Numbered from the stretch's first letter, positions 1 to 11,500 are shown. The stretch is 43,122 bases of DNA from Hyphomicrobiales bacterium (GCA_027307405.1 DAHUXA010000009.1:1-43122); one strand, 5' to 3'. Numbers and translations are program-made. Notes: a model not told the origin generated them from the sequence alone.

Positions 1-141
1 GACGCACATACGCCGTCTCGTCGTCATACTGAATTGCCAGCGCGTGAACCGCGTGGGCCTCACCACAGACGAGGCAAGCGAAAGCCGCACCGCCGCGATC
101 GGTCGGGCGGCCCGCGTCCAAAGCATCCGAGGCCGCGATAA
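1..141 (+). CDS. 3' end of a pseudouridine synthase (RluB/RsuA-like), basic C-terminal tail only (partial)
   Basis: Frame 1 is open from base 1: DAHTPSRRHTELPAREPRGPHHRRGKRKPHRRDRSGGPRPKHPRPR*, with TAA at 139-141 overlapping the rsmD ATG. An Arg/Lys/Pro-rich tail directly before rsmD is typical of alphaproteobacterial RluB-type enzymes; no catalytic domain is visible. Confidence 0.5.
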   Translation, partial: DAHTPSRRHTELPAREPRGPHHRRGKRKPHRRDRSGGPRPKHPRPR

Positions 142-695
142 TGCGAGTCGTTGGCGGCAAACTCCGCTCGCGCCCCCTCGCAGGCCCGAAATCGGACACG
201 GTGCGTCCCACCACCGACCGGCTGCGTGAGGCGCTGTTCAATATCCTCGCCCACGCCTACGCCGACCCGGTAACTGGCGCTCGCGTGCTCGACCTCTTTG
301 CCGGCACCGGCGCGCTCGGCATCGAAGCCATATCTCGCGGCGCGGCGTACGCGCTGTTTGTGGATGAAGGCGTGGAGGCGCGCGCGCTGCTGCGCGACAA
401 CGTTGAGGCGCTTGGCCTCGGAGGCGTCACGCGAATTTTCCGGCGCGATGCAACCAAGCTTGGCCCGGCGCATCCGCTTGAGCCGTTTTCACTCGTATTT
501 ATCGATCCGCCCTACGGCAAGGGCCTGGCGGAAAAGGCGCTCTTTTCCGCACGCGAGGGAGGATGGCTTAAACCAGGTGCGCTGATCGTGGTGGAGGAAG
601 CGGCCGACGTCGCCTTCAAGGTACCGGAAGGATTTTCGGAATTGGAACGCCGCCGCTACGACGACACAGAGTTCATCGTTATGCAGCTGAGCTAG
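141..695 (+). CDS. rsmD: 16S rRNA (guanine(966)-N(2))-methyltransferase RsmD
   Basis: MRVVGGKLRSRPLAGPKSDTVRPTTDRLREALFNIL; SAM motif VLDLFAGTGALGIEAISRGA; catalytic FIDPPYGKGL. Confidence 0.95.
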   Translation: MRVVGGKLRSRPLAGPKSDTVRPTTDRLREALFNILAHAYADPVTGARVLDLFAGTGALGIEAISRGAAYALFVDEGVEARALLRDNVEALGLGGVTRIFRRDATKLGPAHPLEPFSLVFIDPPYGKGLAEKALFSAREGGWLKPGALIVVEEAADVAFKVPEGFSELERRRYDDTEFIVMQLS

Positions 696-696
696 T

Positions 697-2499
697 TCAT
701 CGGCGTCCGAACAGACGCTCGATGTCGGAAAGTTTCAATTCCACATAAGTCGGGCGACCGTGATTGCACTGACCGGAATTGGGCACGGCTTCCATCTCTC
801 GTAGAAGCGCGTTCATTTCCTCCGGCTTGAGCCTGCGGCCCGCGCGAACCGACCCGTGGCAGGCCATCGTTGACGACACGTGTAGAAGACGGCGCTCCAA
901 CGGCAACGAGTCATCCCATTCCGCCATGTGCTCGGCGAGGTCAATGACCAATCCCCTCACGTCGACTTCGCCGAGTAATGATGGCGTTTCGCGCACTGCC
1001 ACCGCGCCTGGACCGAACGTCTCGATGATGAGGCCAAAACGCGCGAGTTCGTCCGCGCGCGCAGCGAGTCGCCCAGCATCGGTCTCATCGAGTTCTACAA
1101 TTTCCGGGATGAGCAGAATCTGTCGCATGACGCCGGTTTTTTCGATCGCGGCTTTCATACGCTCGTAGACAATCCGTTCGTGCGCGGCGTGCTGATCGAC
1201 GATTACGAGTCCGTCGCGTGTTTGCGCAACGATGTAGGTCTCGTGCACCTGTGCGCGTGCTGCGCCGAGGGGCCGGTCGATCTGATCGGCAGCCGGCTCA
1301 AGACTTGCTATCGCGGCATCCGCGGCCGGTTCGCCGACATCAAAGGCAGTCTGTGCGGGCTCTGCCAAACCGACTGCAACGCCGCCACGAATCGGCGCCA
1401 ATCCAGCCGGCCGCGCCGGCGATCGTCGCCAGTCATATGTCCCGCGACGCGGCGAGGCCGCCGGGCGAAATGTTGCGATGGTTGCACTGCCGCCGGTTGT
1501 CGACGCGCGCTGGCCTTCGCGCGTCAACGCTTCTTTTAGTGCATGCACGATCAGCCCGCGCACCAGTGCGCCGTCGCGGAAGCGTACCTCGGTCTTGGCC
1601 GGGTGCACGTTGACGTCCACTTCTCGTGCATCAAGCGCTACAAATAATGCAAGCATTGGGTGCCGGTCGCGCGGCAGATAGTCGGCATAGGCTGCACGGA
1701 CCGCACCGTACAAAAGCTTGTCGCGCACAGGCCGCCCGTTGACGAACAGATATTGCCCGAGCGAATTGGCGCGAGACAGCGTCGGCAGCCCGGCGAATCC
1801 GGTCACGCGCACGCCCTCGCGTTCGGTATCAATGGCTATGGCATTGGCACGGAAGTCCGCGCCAAGCACGTCGCCAAGTCGCGTGATCTGGTCATTTTCA
1901 GCAGCACCCCAAGTCACTGGCGCGCGCTCCTCGCCGGCAAGCGTGAAGGAAACATCGGGCCGGCTCATGGCCAGCCGCCGCACGACCTCTCGCACCGCCT
2001 CCGCCTCACTGCGATCGGCTTTCAGAAACTTCAGCCGCGCAGGAGTGGCATAGAACAGGTCGCGGACCTCTACGCTGGTGCCCTGCCCGAGGGCGGCCGG
2101 TTTCACGTCCGACTTCTCGCCTGCCTCGACGGTGATGCTCCAGGCATGCGGCTCGCTGGCGTGCCGTGTGGTGATGGTCAGCCGGGCCGCCGCACCGATG
2201 GAAGGCAGGGCCTCGCCGCGGAACCCGAGGGTGCGGATCGACAACAGGTCATCGCCGTCAAGCTTCGAAGTCGCGTGGCGCTCGATCGCGAGTTCAAGAT
2301 CGGCGCGTGTCATACCCTCGCCGTCGTCGGTCACCCGGATCACCCGCCGGCCTCCGCCGTCTGTGAGTACATCAATGCGGTGAGCGCCAGCGTCGAGCGC
2401 ATTCTCGACCAGTTCCTTCACGACGCTCGCCGGCCGCTCGATCACCTCGCCGGCTGCGATGCGATTGACGACGGCCTCGGATAACTGGCGGACGGGCAT
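697..2499 (-). CDS. mutL: DNA mismatch repair protein MutL
   Basis: GHKL ATPase N-terminus ([36 protein letters not shown]) and C-terminal dimerisation domain with [12 protein letters not shown]...[11 protein letters not shown]. Confidence 0.97.
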   Translation of the reverse strand: MPVRQLSEAVVNRIAAGEVIERPASVVKELVENALDAGAHRIDVLTDGGGRRVIRVTDDGEGMTRADLELAIERHATSKLDGDDLLSIRTLGFRGEALPSIGAAARLTITTRHASEPHAWSITVEAGEKSDVKPAALGQGTSVEVRDLFYATPARLKFLKADRSEAEAVREVVRRLAMSRPDVSFTLAGEERAPVTWGAAENDQITRLGDVLGADFRANAIAIDTEREGVRVTGFAGLPTLSRANSLGQYLFVNGRPVRDKLLYGAVRAAYADYLPRDRHPMLALFVALDAREVDVNVHPAKTEVRFRDGALVRGLIVHALKEALTREGQRASTTGGSATIATFRPAASPRRGTYDWRRSPARPAGLAPIRGGVAVGLAEPAQTAFDVGEPAADAAIASLEPAADQIDRPLGAARAQVHETYIVAQTRDGLVIVDQHAAHERIVYERMKAAIEKTGVMRQILLIPEIVELDETDAGRLAARADELARFGLIIETFGPGAVAVRETPSLLGEVDVRGLVIDLAEHMAEWDDSLPLERRLLHVSSTMACHGSVRAGRRLKPEEMNALLREMEAVPNSGQCNHGRPTYVELKLSDIERLFGRR

Positions 2500-2602
2500 G
2501 ACGTTTTCTGGTGGAGACGCTTCCTCGAATCGAAGCGACTGTACCTGACGGCCAGCAGCCCCTGCGAGACAGGGCCGGAATCTGCCCCCGTTATCCCAAG
2601 GC

Positions 2603-3025
2603 CTAATCCCAGCCCGGCTTGCTCCGCCGGAGGCTTTTGATGCCGGAACGACGTTTCTTGGCCTCCAGCCTCTCCCGCCGCTGTGATTTCGGGACTTTCG
2701 TGGGCCGGCGTGGCGTTGGCTTCACCGCGGCCTGTCGAATCATCGTGAACAACCGGTCGCGTGCGCCCTCGCGGTTGCGTTCTTGGGTGCGGTGCTGCTG
2801 CGCAATGATCACGATGACGCCTTCCTTGGTCAGTCGCTTGCCAGCAAGTCGCATCAGTCGAAGGGCAACATCGTTCGGCAACGACGGCGACTGGCGCACA
2901 TCGAAACGAAGCTGCACGGCGGACGACACCTTGTTGACGTTCTGGCCACCCGGCCCCGAGGCGCGCACGAAGGATTCCGAAAGCTCGGATTCGTCGATGG
3001 CGATCGTGTCGGTGATACGGATCAT
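2603..3025 (-). CDS. arfB: Alternative ribosome-rescue factor / peptidyl-tRNA hydrolase ArfB (YaeJ)
   Basis: Release-factor-like GGQ motif ([23 protein letters not shown]) and basic C-terminal tail ([26 protein letters not shown]), 140 aa. Confidence 0.93.
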   Translation of the reverse strand: MIRITDTIAIDESELSESFVRASGPGGQNVNKVSSAVQLRFDVRQSPSLPNDVALRLMRLAGKRLTKEGVIVIIAQQHRTQERNREGARDRLFTMIRQAAVKPTPRRPTKVPKSQRRERLEAKKRRSGIKSLRRSKPGWD

Positions 3026-3041
3026 GATCCGGCAATGCGTA

Positions 3042-4358
3042 TCAGGACATCAGATAGGACTTTGCAAGCACCTTACCTTGCTCGACCGCCGGTTGGTCGA
3101 AAGCATCGATACCAAGGAGATGCGCGGCGATGATGGTTTCCAACATGAAATGCATCATGAGCTCGCCGAGACTTTCTTCATCGAGCTTGCCGATATGGAT
3201 CGTCCGCACCGGGCAGCCATTCTTTGCCAGCGTCTCCGATGTGGCGCGGCCTTCCGCCGCCACAAGATCGCCAATGGTCTTGCCGCCAAATCCGGCCTCG
3301 CCCGCAAGTTTGGCAAGTTCACCATCAATACGCGGCCCAAGGCCGGCGCCGTCGACCGTAACGACAGTGAACAGCTTGTCGCGCGGCCCTCCGATGAACA
3401 ATTGCAGCTGGCTATGTTGATCTACCGGTCCGAGCGCTGCCAATGGCGTGGTGCCCTTTCCATCTTTGCCCAGACTCTCGGCCCACAGCTGCACATACCA
3501 ATGCGTGAAGCGCTGCAAGCGGTCGCAATAAGCCATCAGGGCGCTGATCGATTTTCCCTTGCTCTCCGCCAGCGCGATCGACAGCGCGGCGCCGATTGCG
3601 GCCGGCACCTGAGTCACCGGTTTCTTTGACAGCACAGGCGCCAACGCAAGGCCGGCGCCTTCACGTATCGCCGCGATGTCGAGGCCCAACATCGCGGCCG
3701 GAAGCAAGCCAACGTTGGTGAGCGCAGAGTAACGACCGCCAACGCCAGTGTCGTGATCGAGCATAGGCACGCGATATTTGCCCAGGAGATCGCGCAAGCC
3801 ATTCGCTTTGCCGGGCTTGGCCGGCTCGCTGATGCCCAAGAAGATATCGGGGATGCGCGTCTGCAATCCTTGACCCATCACCGCTGACAAGGCGGCGATG
3901 GTCTGCATCAATGTTTCCGCTGTCCCCCCGGATTTGGAGATCGCGACGAAACGCGTTGTCGCATGCGGCAGCTTCGCAAGCATAGTTCCAAAGCTGTCGG
4001 GATCGAGGTTGTCGATGAAATGTAGATGCGGTGGTACGCGCAATGCGCCGACGCCCGGGATGGCGAAGCCCGCGAGCTGCGCCAGCGTCTGCCCGCCAAG
4101 GCTGGAGCCGCCCGTGCCGAGGATAACGATATCGGTCGCCCTGTCCGCAAGCTGACGTGCCGCATTCCGGATTGTTTCCAGATCGCCGTGAGCGTCTGGC
4201 AGGCGCAGCAGCGGCAGACTGCGGTCTGCGTGGCGGGCACGGAGCCAATCGAGGGCATTTTCGGCCCGCTGCAGAGCGGATTTCAACGTACCCGCACTGA
4301 TGCCGTGCGGCCCGATGTGTTCTTCGCGCGCGTTGTCGATCGATTGGACAATGCTCAT
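3042..4358 (-). CDS. pgi: Glucose-6-phosphate isomerase
   Basis: SIS/PGI features: VILGTGGSSLGGQTLAQL, FVAISKSGGTAETLMQ, GGRYSALTNVGLLPAAMLG, DQHSQLQLFIGGPRDK. Confidence 0.88.
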   Translation of the reverse strand: MSIVQSIDNAREEHIGPHGISAGTLKSALQRAENALDWLRARHADRSLPLLRLPDAHGDLETIRNAARQLADRATDIVILGTGGSSLGGQTLAQLAGFAIPGVGALRVPPHLHFIDNLDPDSFGTMLAKLPHATTRFVAISKSGGTAETLMQTIAALSAVMGQGLQTRIPDIFLGISEPAKPGKANGLRDLLGKYRVPMLDHDTGVGGRYSALTNVGLLPAAMLGLDIAAIREGAGLALAPVLSKKPVTQVPAAIGAALSIALAESKGKSISALMAYCDRLQRFTHWYVQLWAESLGKDGKGTTPLAALGPVDQHSQLQLFIGGPRDKLFTVVTVDGAGLGPRIDGELAKLAGEAGFGGKTIGDLVAAEGRATSETLAKNGCPVRTIHIGKLDEESLGELMMHFMLETIIAAHLLGIDAFDQPAVEQGKVLAKSYLMS

Positions 4359-4410
4359 GCCGGTATTTGCCTAGAATCGCGCGCAAGGCGCAACGGCAGA
4401 AACAAGGCCG

Positions 4411-5742
4411 CTATTCTGTGGTTTCGCTCGACGTAAGCCCCTTTGGCCGGCCGGCAACGGTTACCAGCATGCCCCCGCCATAAAGGCGGCGTGCCACCCG
4501 CTTTGCGTCCTCGATAGTCACGGCGTCGATCATGGCACCGCGACGTTGAATATAGTCGATGCCGAGATTGTCGATCTGGATTTGGGTCAGCTGCACCGCA
4601 ATCTTTCCCGAAGTATCGAGCGTAAGCGCGTAGGAGCCCTTGAGAAACGATTTCGCGGCCGCGAGTTCCTCCGGCGTTGGGCCTTCATCGGCCATGCGCT
4701 TGATCTCGTGCTCGATCACCGCGAGCGCATCGGCAGTACGGTCGGCACGGGTAGCCGTCCCGCCCAGCACAACCGCGGCACTCCGGAACCAGACGAGGCT
4801 ATCCGACACGCCGTAGGCCAAGCCCCGCTTTTCGCGCACCTCTCGGTAGAGACGCGAGGAGAAACTGCCGCCACCCAGAATATGATTGACGATATACGCA
4901 GCCATAAAATCGGGATCGTGTCGCGCGATGCCCAGCCCGCCGAAGGTGACCACGGCCTGCGGCACATCGACATTGATCACGATACGGCGGCCAAGCCCGC
5001 TCGGCGTCGCGTTTGCTACCGCCTTGAGATCGTTTTTCGCCGGCAAGCCGCCGAACGCACGGTCGATAAGCGCGCCGGCTGTTTTGGCATCGACATCGCC
5101 TACAATTGAAACCTTCAGTTCATTGCGCGCGAACACGCGACGCACATAGTCGCGCAGATCGGCGGCTGTAATGCGTGGCACTGTCTCCAACGTTCCCTTG
5201 GTTTCGCGACCATAAGGATGGCCGGGGAACGCGGTTTGCCACCAGCGGCGGCTGGCGAGATCATTGGGATTGGTTGTATCGCGTTGCAATGCAGCCAGCT
5301 GTTGTCCCCGCACGCGCTCGACCGCGTCGGCGTCAAAACGCGGGCTCGAGAGGGCCAGGCGCAACAAATCGAAAGCTTCGTCGCGGTGCTCGTTCAGCGT
5401 TCGCAACGATCCATGGATGTAGTCGCGACCCACCTGGAAACCGAGTTCGATGGCATGATTTTCCAGACGCTCATGATACGCCTTGCTGTCGAGATTGCCG
5501 GCGCCCTCATCGAGCAGATCGGCGGCCAGATTGGCAGTACCGGCCTTGTCCGCGCCGTCCTGGGTGGCGCCGCCATGAAATGCATAGTTGAGCGTGACCA
5601 ACGGTACGGCCTTTTCGCGCACGAGCCAGGCTTCAATACCGGATGGGCTGACGATCTTTTCAATTGTCATCGCCGATGCGGTACCTGCGCAGCCAATCAG
5701 AGCGACTACGCCGCAAAGAATTGATGCAACGAGCCGGGTCAT
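4411..5742 (-). CDS. M16 family peptidase, non-catalytic (HXXEH-lacking) subunit, secreted
   Basis: Signal peptide; M16 fold with SRLYREVREKRGLAYGVSDSL; no HxxEH zinc motif in the N-terminal domain. Overlaps the upstream M16 gene by 4 bp. Confidence 0.9.
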   Translation of the reverse strand: MTRLVASILCGVVALIGCAGTASAMTIEKIVSPSGIEAWLVREKAVPLVTLNYAFHGGATQDGADKAGTANLAADLLDEGAGNLDSKAYHERLENHAIELGFQVGRDYIHGSLRTLNEHRDEAFDLLRLALSSPRFDADAVERVRGQQLAALQRDTTNPNDLASRRWWQTAFPGHPYGRETKGTLETVPRITAADLRDYVRRVFARNELKVSIVGDVDAKTAGALIDRAFGGLPAKNDLKAVANATPSGLGRRIVINVDVPQAVVTFGGLGIARHDPDFMAAYIVNHILGGGSFSSRLYREVREKRGLAYGVSDSLVWFRSAAVVLGGTATRADRTADALAVIEHEIKRMADEGPTPEELAAAKSFLKGSYALTLDTSGKIAVQLTQIQIDNLGIDYIQRRGAMIDAVTIEDAKRVARRLYGGGMLVTVAGRPKGLTSSETTE

Positions 5743-7085
5743 GACCGCTTCTCCGCTTGCGGGCTTACATCCTTGATCAGATAACCGGTAGCCGAGCGCC
5801 GCTTATCGAGCCATTGCCGGGCGGCGTCCCGCACCTGATCGGCTGTGACGGCCCGGATCCGGTCCGGCCAATGCCGGACATCATTGACGGATCCGCCGGT
5901 GGTCAGCGCAGCGCCATACCAGCGAGCCATGCTGGCCTGGTTATCCTGGGCATAAACAGCGTCCGCAATCAGCCGGGTCTTGGTGCGCTCAAGCTCTTCT
6001 TCCGTGACGCCCTTGTCGATGAGTTGGGCGACGACCGCGTCGATTTCCGCTTCAAGCTGGGGCAGCGTCGTTCCAGGGCGCGGCGAACCGTAGATGCCGA
6101 ATTTTGACATATCCAGCGCATTTGAGTCGTACCAGGCTTCGGCTACGACGGCGACCTGCTTTTCGACAGCGAGTGCGCGATATAGACGGCTGTTGGAGCC
6201 GTTACCGAGAATATGGGCGAGCACTTCGAGCGCTTCAGACTCGCCACGCTTTCCCGTGGCGAATGACGGCACGAGATACTCCCGTTGCAGAGTGGGCATC
6301 TCGACCCGAGCATCGGCAAGTGTGAGCGACCGCACCGCCACGGGCGGTGGCTCTTGTGCTCGTACGCGCGGCCCCCCTGTGGCGCCATGACGGGGTACCT
6401 TGCCGTAAGTCTCCTCAGCCAGAGCACGCGCCTGTGCCGGATCGACATCCCCGGCGATCACGACCACTGCGTTATTGGGCGCATAAAAGCGGCGGTAGAA
6501 TCCGATTGCGTCATTGCGGGAAAGCTCTTCCATCTCGTGACGCCAGCCGATCACCGGCTTTCCGTAGGGGTGATTGAGATAAAGTGCAGCATCGATCTGT
6601 TCGGCCAGGCGTGCGCGCGGATTGTTTCCAACGCGCTGGTTCTGCTCCTCGAGAATGACATTGCGCTCGGGCAAAACGACGTCATCGGTGAGCTGGAGGC
6701 CGGTCATGCGGTCGGCCTCGAACTCCATCACCGTCTTGAGCTGCTCGCTTGGCACGCGCTGGTAGTAGCCGGTGTAGTCCTGCGAGGTGAAGGCATTCTC
6801 CTGGCCGCCGATGTGCGCAACCACTTGCGAGAATTTGCCGGCCGGGTTCTTGGCGGTGCCCTTGAACATCAGGTGCTCAAGGAAATGTGCCAACCCCGAT
6901 TTGCCCGGCGTCTCATCGGCGGCCCCGACCTTGTACCAGATCATATGCGTGACCACCGGTGCACGATGGTCGGGAATGACCACCATTTCCAATCCGTTGG
7001 CCAGCGTGAAATCGGCAATTTCCGGACCCGCCTGCTCGGCGGCAAGCGAAGAAGAGGCAAGCGCGCTAGCAAGCGCGATGATCAT
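5739..7085 (-). CDS. M16 family zinc metallopeptidase, catalytic subunit, secreted
   Basis: HFLEHLMFKGTAKNP (HxxEH) and VILEEQNQRVGNNPRARL; signal peptide starting MIIALASALASSSLAAEQ. Start set to 7085 rather than the ORF-track 7199. Confidence 0.92.
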   Translation of the reverse strand: MIIALASALASSSLAAEQAGPEIADFTLANGLEMVVIPDHRAPVVTHMIWYKVGAADETPGKSGLAHFLEHLMFKGTAKNPAGKFSQVVAHIGGQENAFTSQDYTGYYQRVPSEQLKTVMEFEADRMTGLQLTDDVVLPERNVILEEQNQRVGNNPRARLAEQIDAALYLNHPYGKPVIGWRHEMEELSRNDAIGFYRRFYAPNNAVVVIAGDVDPAQARALAEETYGKVPRHGATGGPRVRAQEPPPVAVRSLTLADARVEMPTLQREYLVPSFATGKRGESEALEVLAHILGNGSNSRLYRALAVEKQVAVVAEAWYDSNALDMSKFGIYGSPRPGTTLPQLEAEIDAVVAQLIDKGVTEEELERTKTRLIADAVYAQDNQASMARWYGAALTTGGSVNDVRHWPDRIRAVTADQVRDAARQWLDKRRSATGYLIKDVSPQAEKRS

Positions 7086-7201
7086 GACGTTTATCTTTGC
7101 GAGCACGGTGTTGGACCTGGATATGTTGCGATCGTGCCGCAGCACGAGATTCGGGTTACGCCGCCAGCCACGCAACAAAGCTAGGTCGACGGTTAACACG
7201 C

Positions 7202-7909
7202 TTATCGAGACAGTTCGCTGCGTGTGGTGTAGTTGTCAGTCGGCTTCGGGGGCGCCGCTTTGCCGATTCCGTAGGGCTGATCCGGCGACGGAGTTTGATA
7301 ACCGGGCGGAGGATCGGTTAGCGAGGCGCGCGGCGGTTCGCCGGTAAATTTTGCCGTTTCTTCTTTTTTACCGCCGAACATGGAGCTGAATACGCTGCCG
7401 GTGCTGGAGCCAAGCTGGGATGGCAGTAGTTGGCTGCCGAAACCAGAGGCTGGCGTATCATAGCCGTCATCTTTCCGTGCCTGCTTTTTCTTGGCCTGCG
7501 AGCGGGCTCCAGGCGCCAGTTGCTCCGGTCGCAGTGGATTCTGGTCGCGCTCCCGCTCATCGCTGACATTGCGATCTCGCTCCGCTGCCGCTTCCGCTTT
7601 GCGACGGGCGACGTCCGGGTCCTTCGGCCAAGCCGGATTATTTGCGGTGATAGCGTCGCTCTGCTCGGGCGGCGGCAGGTCACGGCTGGGCGGGAGCACA
7701 AGCGGCGCGCGTTCTTGGTAGTTGATCGTCGCCTCGCCGTCGCGCTTGAAGCCAAGCCCTTCCATGATGCCGCGCAAAAATTTCTGATCGACCGGGACGT
7801 CGTCGTCAGCTGCACGTGCGGGAGCAGGCGTCAGAATAGCAACCGCGCCGAGCGCCAGGCCCAAGGCAGCGCTCGCGCTGAAGACGTTTGTCAGACGTGT
7901 CGTGCTCAT
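7202..7909 (-). CDS. Secreted protein of unknown function, Pro/charged-rich
   Basis: Clear signal peptide (ALGLALGAVAILTPAPARAADDD) followed by a low-complexity Pro/Arg/Lys-rich body; no family recognised. Confidence 0.7.
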   Translation of the reverse strand: MSTTRLTNVFSASAALGLALGAVAILTPAPARAADDDVPVDQKFLRGIMEGLGFKRDGEATINYQERAPLVLPPSRDLPPPEQSDAITANNPAWPKDPDVARRKAEAAAERDRNVSDERERDQNPLRPEQLAPGARSQAKKKQARKDDGYDTPASGFGSQLLPSQLGSSTGSVFSSMFGGKKEETAKFTGEPPRASLTDPPPGYQTPSPDQPYGIGKAAPPKPTDNYTTRSELSR

Positions 7910-7958
7910 CCGGAAACGGACCCTGGAACCTCTGAATTGTCACGACTCTTGCGGCGGA

Positions 7959-8468
7959 TCAGGGCGCTTTTGCGGCGTGATCCGCAGTCAGAGACTCATA
8001 CAACAGCCCAATAACCCCGGCAACGATGGCCACATCGGCCAGGTTAAAAACATACCAGTTGAACTGCCAATTCGGTGTGGAAATGTGAAAAAAGACGAAA
8101 TCGGCCACCCAGCCATAGGCTAGACGGTCGATGGCGTTGCCGACGGCCCCCCCAATGACCAGACCGAGCGAGAGCGCTGTGAGCCGGTCCTTTGCACGGG
8201 CAAGCCAGAACCAGAGCAGCGATACGGCGACCGCCTTGAAGGCCAGCAGGACCCATTGGCCGAGCGGTCCCTGGGTTTGGAACAGACCGTAACTGATACC
8301 TGTATTGCGAGCGAGAATGATGTCGATGAAGGGGCCAATGCGTACCGGCCCATTGGCCGCAAGATCAAACACGAACAGGAGATAGACTTTAAAAGCCTGG
8401 TCGAGAAAGCAGGCGACCGCTGCAACGGCAAGTCCGAAGCGCGTTTGCGGGCCGGCGAAGTAAGACAC
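7959..8468 (-). CDS. lspA: Lipoprotein signal peptidase (signal peptidase II)
   Basis: Four hydrophobic segments; conserved RNTGISYG, GGAVGNAIDRLAYGWVADF and FNLADVAIVAG motifs. Confidence 0.96.
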   Translation of the reverse strand: MSYFAGPQTRFGLAVAAVACFLDQAFKVYLLFVFDLAANGPVRIGPFIDIILARNTGISYGLFQTQGPLGQWVLLAFKAVAVSLLWFWLARAKDRLTALSLGLVIGGAVGNAIDRLAYGWVADFVFFHISTPNWQFNWYVFNLADVAIVAGVIGLLYESLTADHAAKAP

Positions 8469-8471
8469 GGA

Positions 8472-11400
8472 CTACTCCGCCGCCTTACGCATGGCTTCCC
8501 ATTCGCGCAGCGCCTGCGCGTCACGCGGCGAGACATCTGGATATTGGGGATCGGCGCCGATGGTCGTGAGGATTTTCCACGACCGCGCGCATTTTTTGCC
8601 TTCGGCGAGATTGGGGACGACCGCTACGCCTGCGATGTCCGGAATACGGAACGCACTAGCGGGCCCTTCGTCCTGAACGAGCGTTGCCGCAGATGTAATG
8701 CACACTTCGGCCAGATCGCAATCAACCACCGCCTCATAGAGCTCCGCGTTCGACACGTGCACGATCGGATGCGCCTCGAGCGACGAGCCAATACGCTTTT
8801 GCGCTCGCTCGATTTCCAAAGCGCCGGTAACTACACGCCGTACGGTGCGAATCTTGCGCCATTTTTCGGCCAGTTTGTCATCGCGCCAGGAGGCCGGCAC
8901 TTCAGGGAAAATCTCGAGATGCACGGATTGCGCGGCGTCGCCATAACGCAAAAGCCATGATTCTTCCGCCGTAAAACAGAGCATGGGTGCAAGCCAAGTC
9001 ACCGTGCAGCGGAACAGGTGATCGAGCACCGTCAGACACGCCTTGCGTTTCACCGAGGAGAACGGATCGCAATAGAGCGTGTCCTTGCGGATATCGAAGT
9101 AGAATGCAGACAGGTCGGAGGTCATAAAACTCGATAGCGCCGCAAATATGCGCTTGTAGTCAAAATCGGCGTAGGCCTTGCGCACCAGCGCGTCGAGTTC
9201 GGAGAGCCGGTGAAGCATCAGACGCTCGAGCTCCGGCATCCTGTCGAGTTTGACACGATCCTCTTCGCGGAAATGCGCAAGGCTGCCAAGCATCCAGCGG
9301 ACGGTGTTGCGCAGTTTGCGATAGGTCTCGACGGTGGTCTTGAGAATCTCAGGGCCGATGCGCAGATCGTCGGCATAGTCCGACGCGCAGACCCACATGC
9401 GAAGGATATCGGCGCCGGATTGCTTGATCACGTCCTGCGGCGCAGTGACGTTGCCGAGCGACTTCGACATCTTGCGGCCGTCCTCGTCGAGCACGAAGCC
9501 GTGGGTCAGCACAACGTCGAAGGGCGCTCGCCCGCGCGTACCGCAGCTCTCCAAAAGCGAGGAATGGAACCAGCCTCGGTGCTGATCGCTGCCTTCAAGA
9601 TACATCACCGTATCTTTGCCGCCATCCATTTTGCGCTTGATGCCGGCGAGCGCCGGGAAATGTACCGGGTCTTCGAGCACGAAAGCGTGGGTGGAGCCGG
9701 AGTCGAACCAGACGTCAAGAATATCGTCGACTTTCTTCCACGAATCGTTGGCGAGCTTGCCAAGGAAGCGCTCCCGCGCGCCCGGCTTGTACCAGGCGTC
9801 GGCACCCTCTTTCTCGAATGCTTGCACGATGCGCAATTCGACATCGGGATCCTGAAGGATGTCGACTGAACCGTCCGGCTTTTCCTTGACGAATACCGCG
9901 ATGGGCACGCCCCAGGCCCGCTGACGGGAGATCACCCAATCGGGACGACTCTCAATCATGCCGGTGATGCGGTTCTCGCCCTGCTCCGGCACCCAGCGTG
10001 CGACCTTGATGGCTGACAGCGCGCGATGGCGGAGCGTGTCGCCCTTCTTGGCGATGTCCTTATCCATCGCAATGAACCACTGCGGCGTATTGCGGAAGAT
10101 GATGGGCTTTTTCGAGCGCCAAGAATGCGGATATTGGTGCTTCAAGCGCCCGCGCGCGATCAGCATGCCGGCTCCGATCAAGGCTTTGATCACCGCCTCG
10201 TTGGCGTCGCCCTTCTCACCTTTGTCATTGATAACGCGTTTGCCGGTGAAGCCGGGCGCCTGCTCGGTAAAGGCGCCATTCTCGTCGACGGTGTAGGGAA
10301 TCGACGGATTGACGCCGCGCTTTTCCAATTCACGCCTGTTTGCAATCCAGATCTCAAAGTCGTCTCGTCCGTGTCCCGGCGCGGTGTGCACGAAGCCGGT
10401 TCCGTCTTCGTCGGTGACGTGCTCGCCGGCGAGCAAAGGCACCGAAAAATCGAAACCGCTGGCCTTCAGAGGATGAGCGCAAGTCATGCCGGCAAGGACG
10501 CTGCCGCCGATGGCTCTCACTTTTTCGAATGTCATGACGCGAGCTTGCTTGAAAACAGCCTCGGCCAGTTTGTCGGCAAGGATAAGAAGATCACCATTTT
10601 TCGCCCAGTTGTCTGCAGGTGCGTCAACGATCTTGTACAAGCCGTAGGAAATCTTCGGCGAAAAGCTGATCGCGCGGTTGCCCGGTATCGTCCAGGGCGT
10701 CGTGGTCCAGATCACGACGGATGCATTGCCAACAAGGTCGAAGGCCGCTGCGATATCGTTTTTATTGTCGCCTTCGAGCGAAATATCCGCGACTGGAAAT
10801 TTCACCCACACCTGGTCGCTCGTATAGTCCTCGTACTCCACCTCCGCCTCGGCAAGCGCGGTCTTCTCCACCACGCTCCACATCACCGGCTTCGAGCCGC
10901 GATACAAAAGGCCGTTGACAGCGAACTTCATCAGCTCGCGCGCGATCTGCGCCTCGGCGAAGAAATCCATCGTCGTATAGGGATGCGCCCAATCGCCCTC
11001 GACACCCAGACGCTTGAATTCCTCGCGCTGCACATTGAGCCAGTGGTCGGCATAGGCGCGGCATTCCTGCCTGAATGCGACCATCGCCGCCGGATCCGAT
11101 AAATTCGGCTTCGTCTTATTCTTCGAGCGATAATTTTCTTCCTCGATCTTCCATTCGATCGGCAGCCCGTGACAGTCCCAGCCCGGCACATAATTGGAAT
11201 CGAAGCCAAGCATCTGCTGGCTGCGCGTCACCACGTCCTTGAGAATCTTGTTGAGCGCATGCCCGATGTGGATGTTGCCGTTCGCGTAGGGCGGGCCGTC
11301 GTGCAGGATGAATTTCTCGCGACCCTTCGCTGCCGCACGCAACTGTTTGTAAAGGTCGCCCTTCTCCCAACGCGCCAGAATCTGCGGCTCGCGCTGCGGC

Positions 11401-11474
11401 AGGCCTGCGCGCATCGGAAATTCCGTCTGCGGGAGAAACAGCGTCTCGGAATAGTCGCGCTCGGGCTTCGACAT
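8472..11474 (-). CDS. ileS: Isoleucyl-tRNA synthetase
   Basis: 1000 aa class I synthetase; HIGH-type [27 protein letters not shown] ([11 protein letters not shown]), [14 protein letters not shown]. Confidence 0.98.
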   Translation of the reverse strand: MSKPERDYSETLFLPQTEFPMRAGLPQREPQILARWEKGDLYKQLRAAAKGREKFILHDGPPYANGNIHIGHALNKILKDVVTRSQQMLGFDSNYVPGWDCHGLPIEWKIEEENYRSKNKTKPNLSDPAAMVAFRQECRAYADHWLNVQREEFKRLGVEGDWAHPYTTMDFFAEAQIARELMKFAVNGLLYRGSKPVMWSVVEKTALAEAEVEYEDYTSDQVWVKFPVADISLEGDNKNDIAAAFDLVGNASVVIWTTTPWTIPGNRAISFSPKISYGLYKIVDAPADNWAKNGDLLILADKLAEAVFKQARVMTFEKVRAIGGSVLAGMTCAHPLKASGFDFSVPLLAGEHVTDEDGTGFVHTAPGHGRDDFEIWIANRRELEKRGVNPSIPYTVDENGAFTEQAPGFTGKRVINDKGEKGDANEAVIKALIGAGMLIARGRLKHQYPHSWRSKKPIIFRNTPQWFIAMDKDIAKKGDTLRHRALSAIKVARWVPEQGENRITGMIESRPDWVISRQRAWGVPIAVFVKEKPDGSVDILQDPDVELRIVQAFEKEGADAWYKPGARERFLGKLANDSWKKVDDILDVWFDSGSTHAFVLEDPVHFPALAGIKRKMDGGKDTVMYLEGSDQHRGWFHSSLLESCGTRGRAPFDVVLTHGFVLDEDGRKMSKSLGNVTAPQDVIKQSGADILRMWVCASDYADDLRIGPEILKTTVETYRKLRNTVRWMLGSLAHFREEDRVKLDRMPELERLMLHRLSELDALVRKAYADFDYKRIFAALSSFMTSDLSAFYFDIRKDTLYCDPFSSVKRKACLTVLDHLFRCTVTWLAPMLCFTAEESWLLRYGDAAQSVHLEIFPEVPASWRDDKLAEKWRKIRTVRRVVTGALEIERAQKRIGSSLEAHPIVHVSNAELYEAVVDCDLAEVCITSAATLVQDEGPASAFRIPDIAGVAVVPNLAEGKKCARSWKILTTIGADPQYPDVSPRDAQALREWEAMRKAAE

Positions 11475-11500
11475 GGCGGGCTATCTAGCAGGCTGATCGG

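Noticed and set aside
1660-2484. 274-aa plus-strand ORF opposite mutL
   Set aside because: Shadow ORF of a GC-rich coding sequence; mutL on the other strand is unambiguous.
2619-3629. 336-aa plus-strand ORF spanning arfB and pgi
   Set aside because: Antisense to two recognisable genes; no domain pattern in its translation.
10026-11102. 358-aa plus-strand ORF opposite ileS
   Set aside because: Antisense to the highly conserved ileS; low-complexity Arg/Asp/His composition typical of shadow frames.
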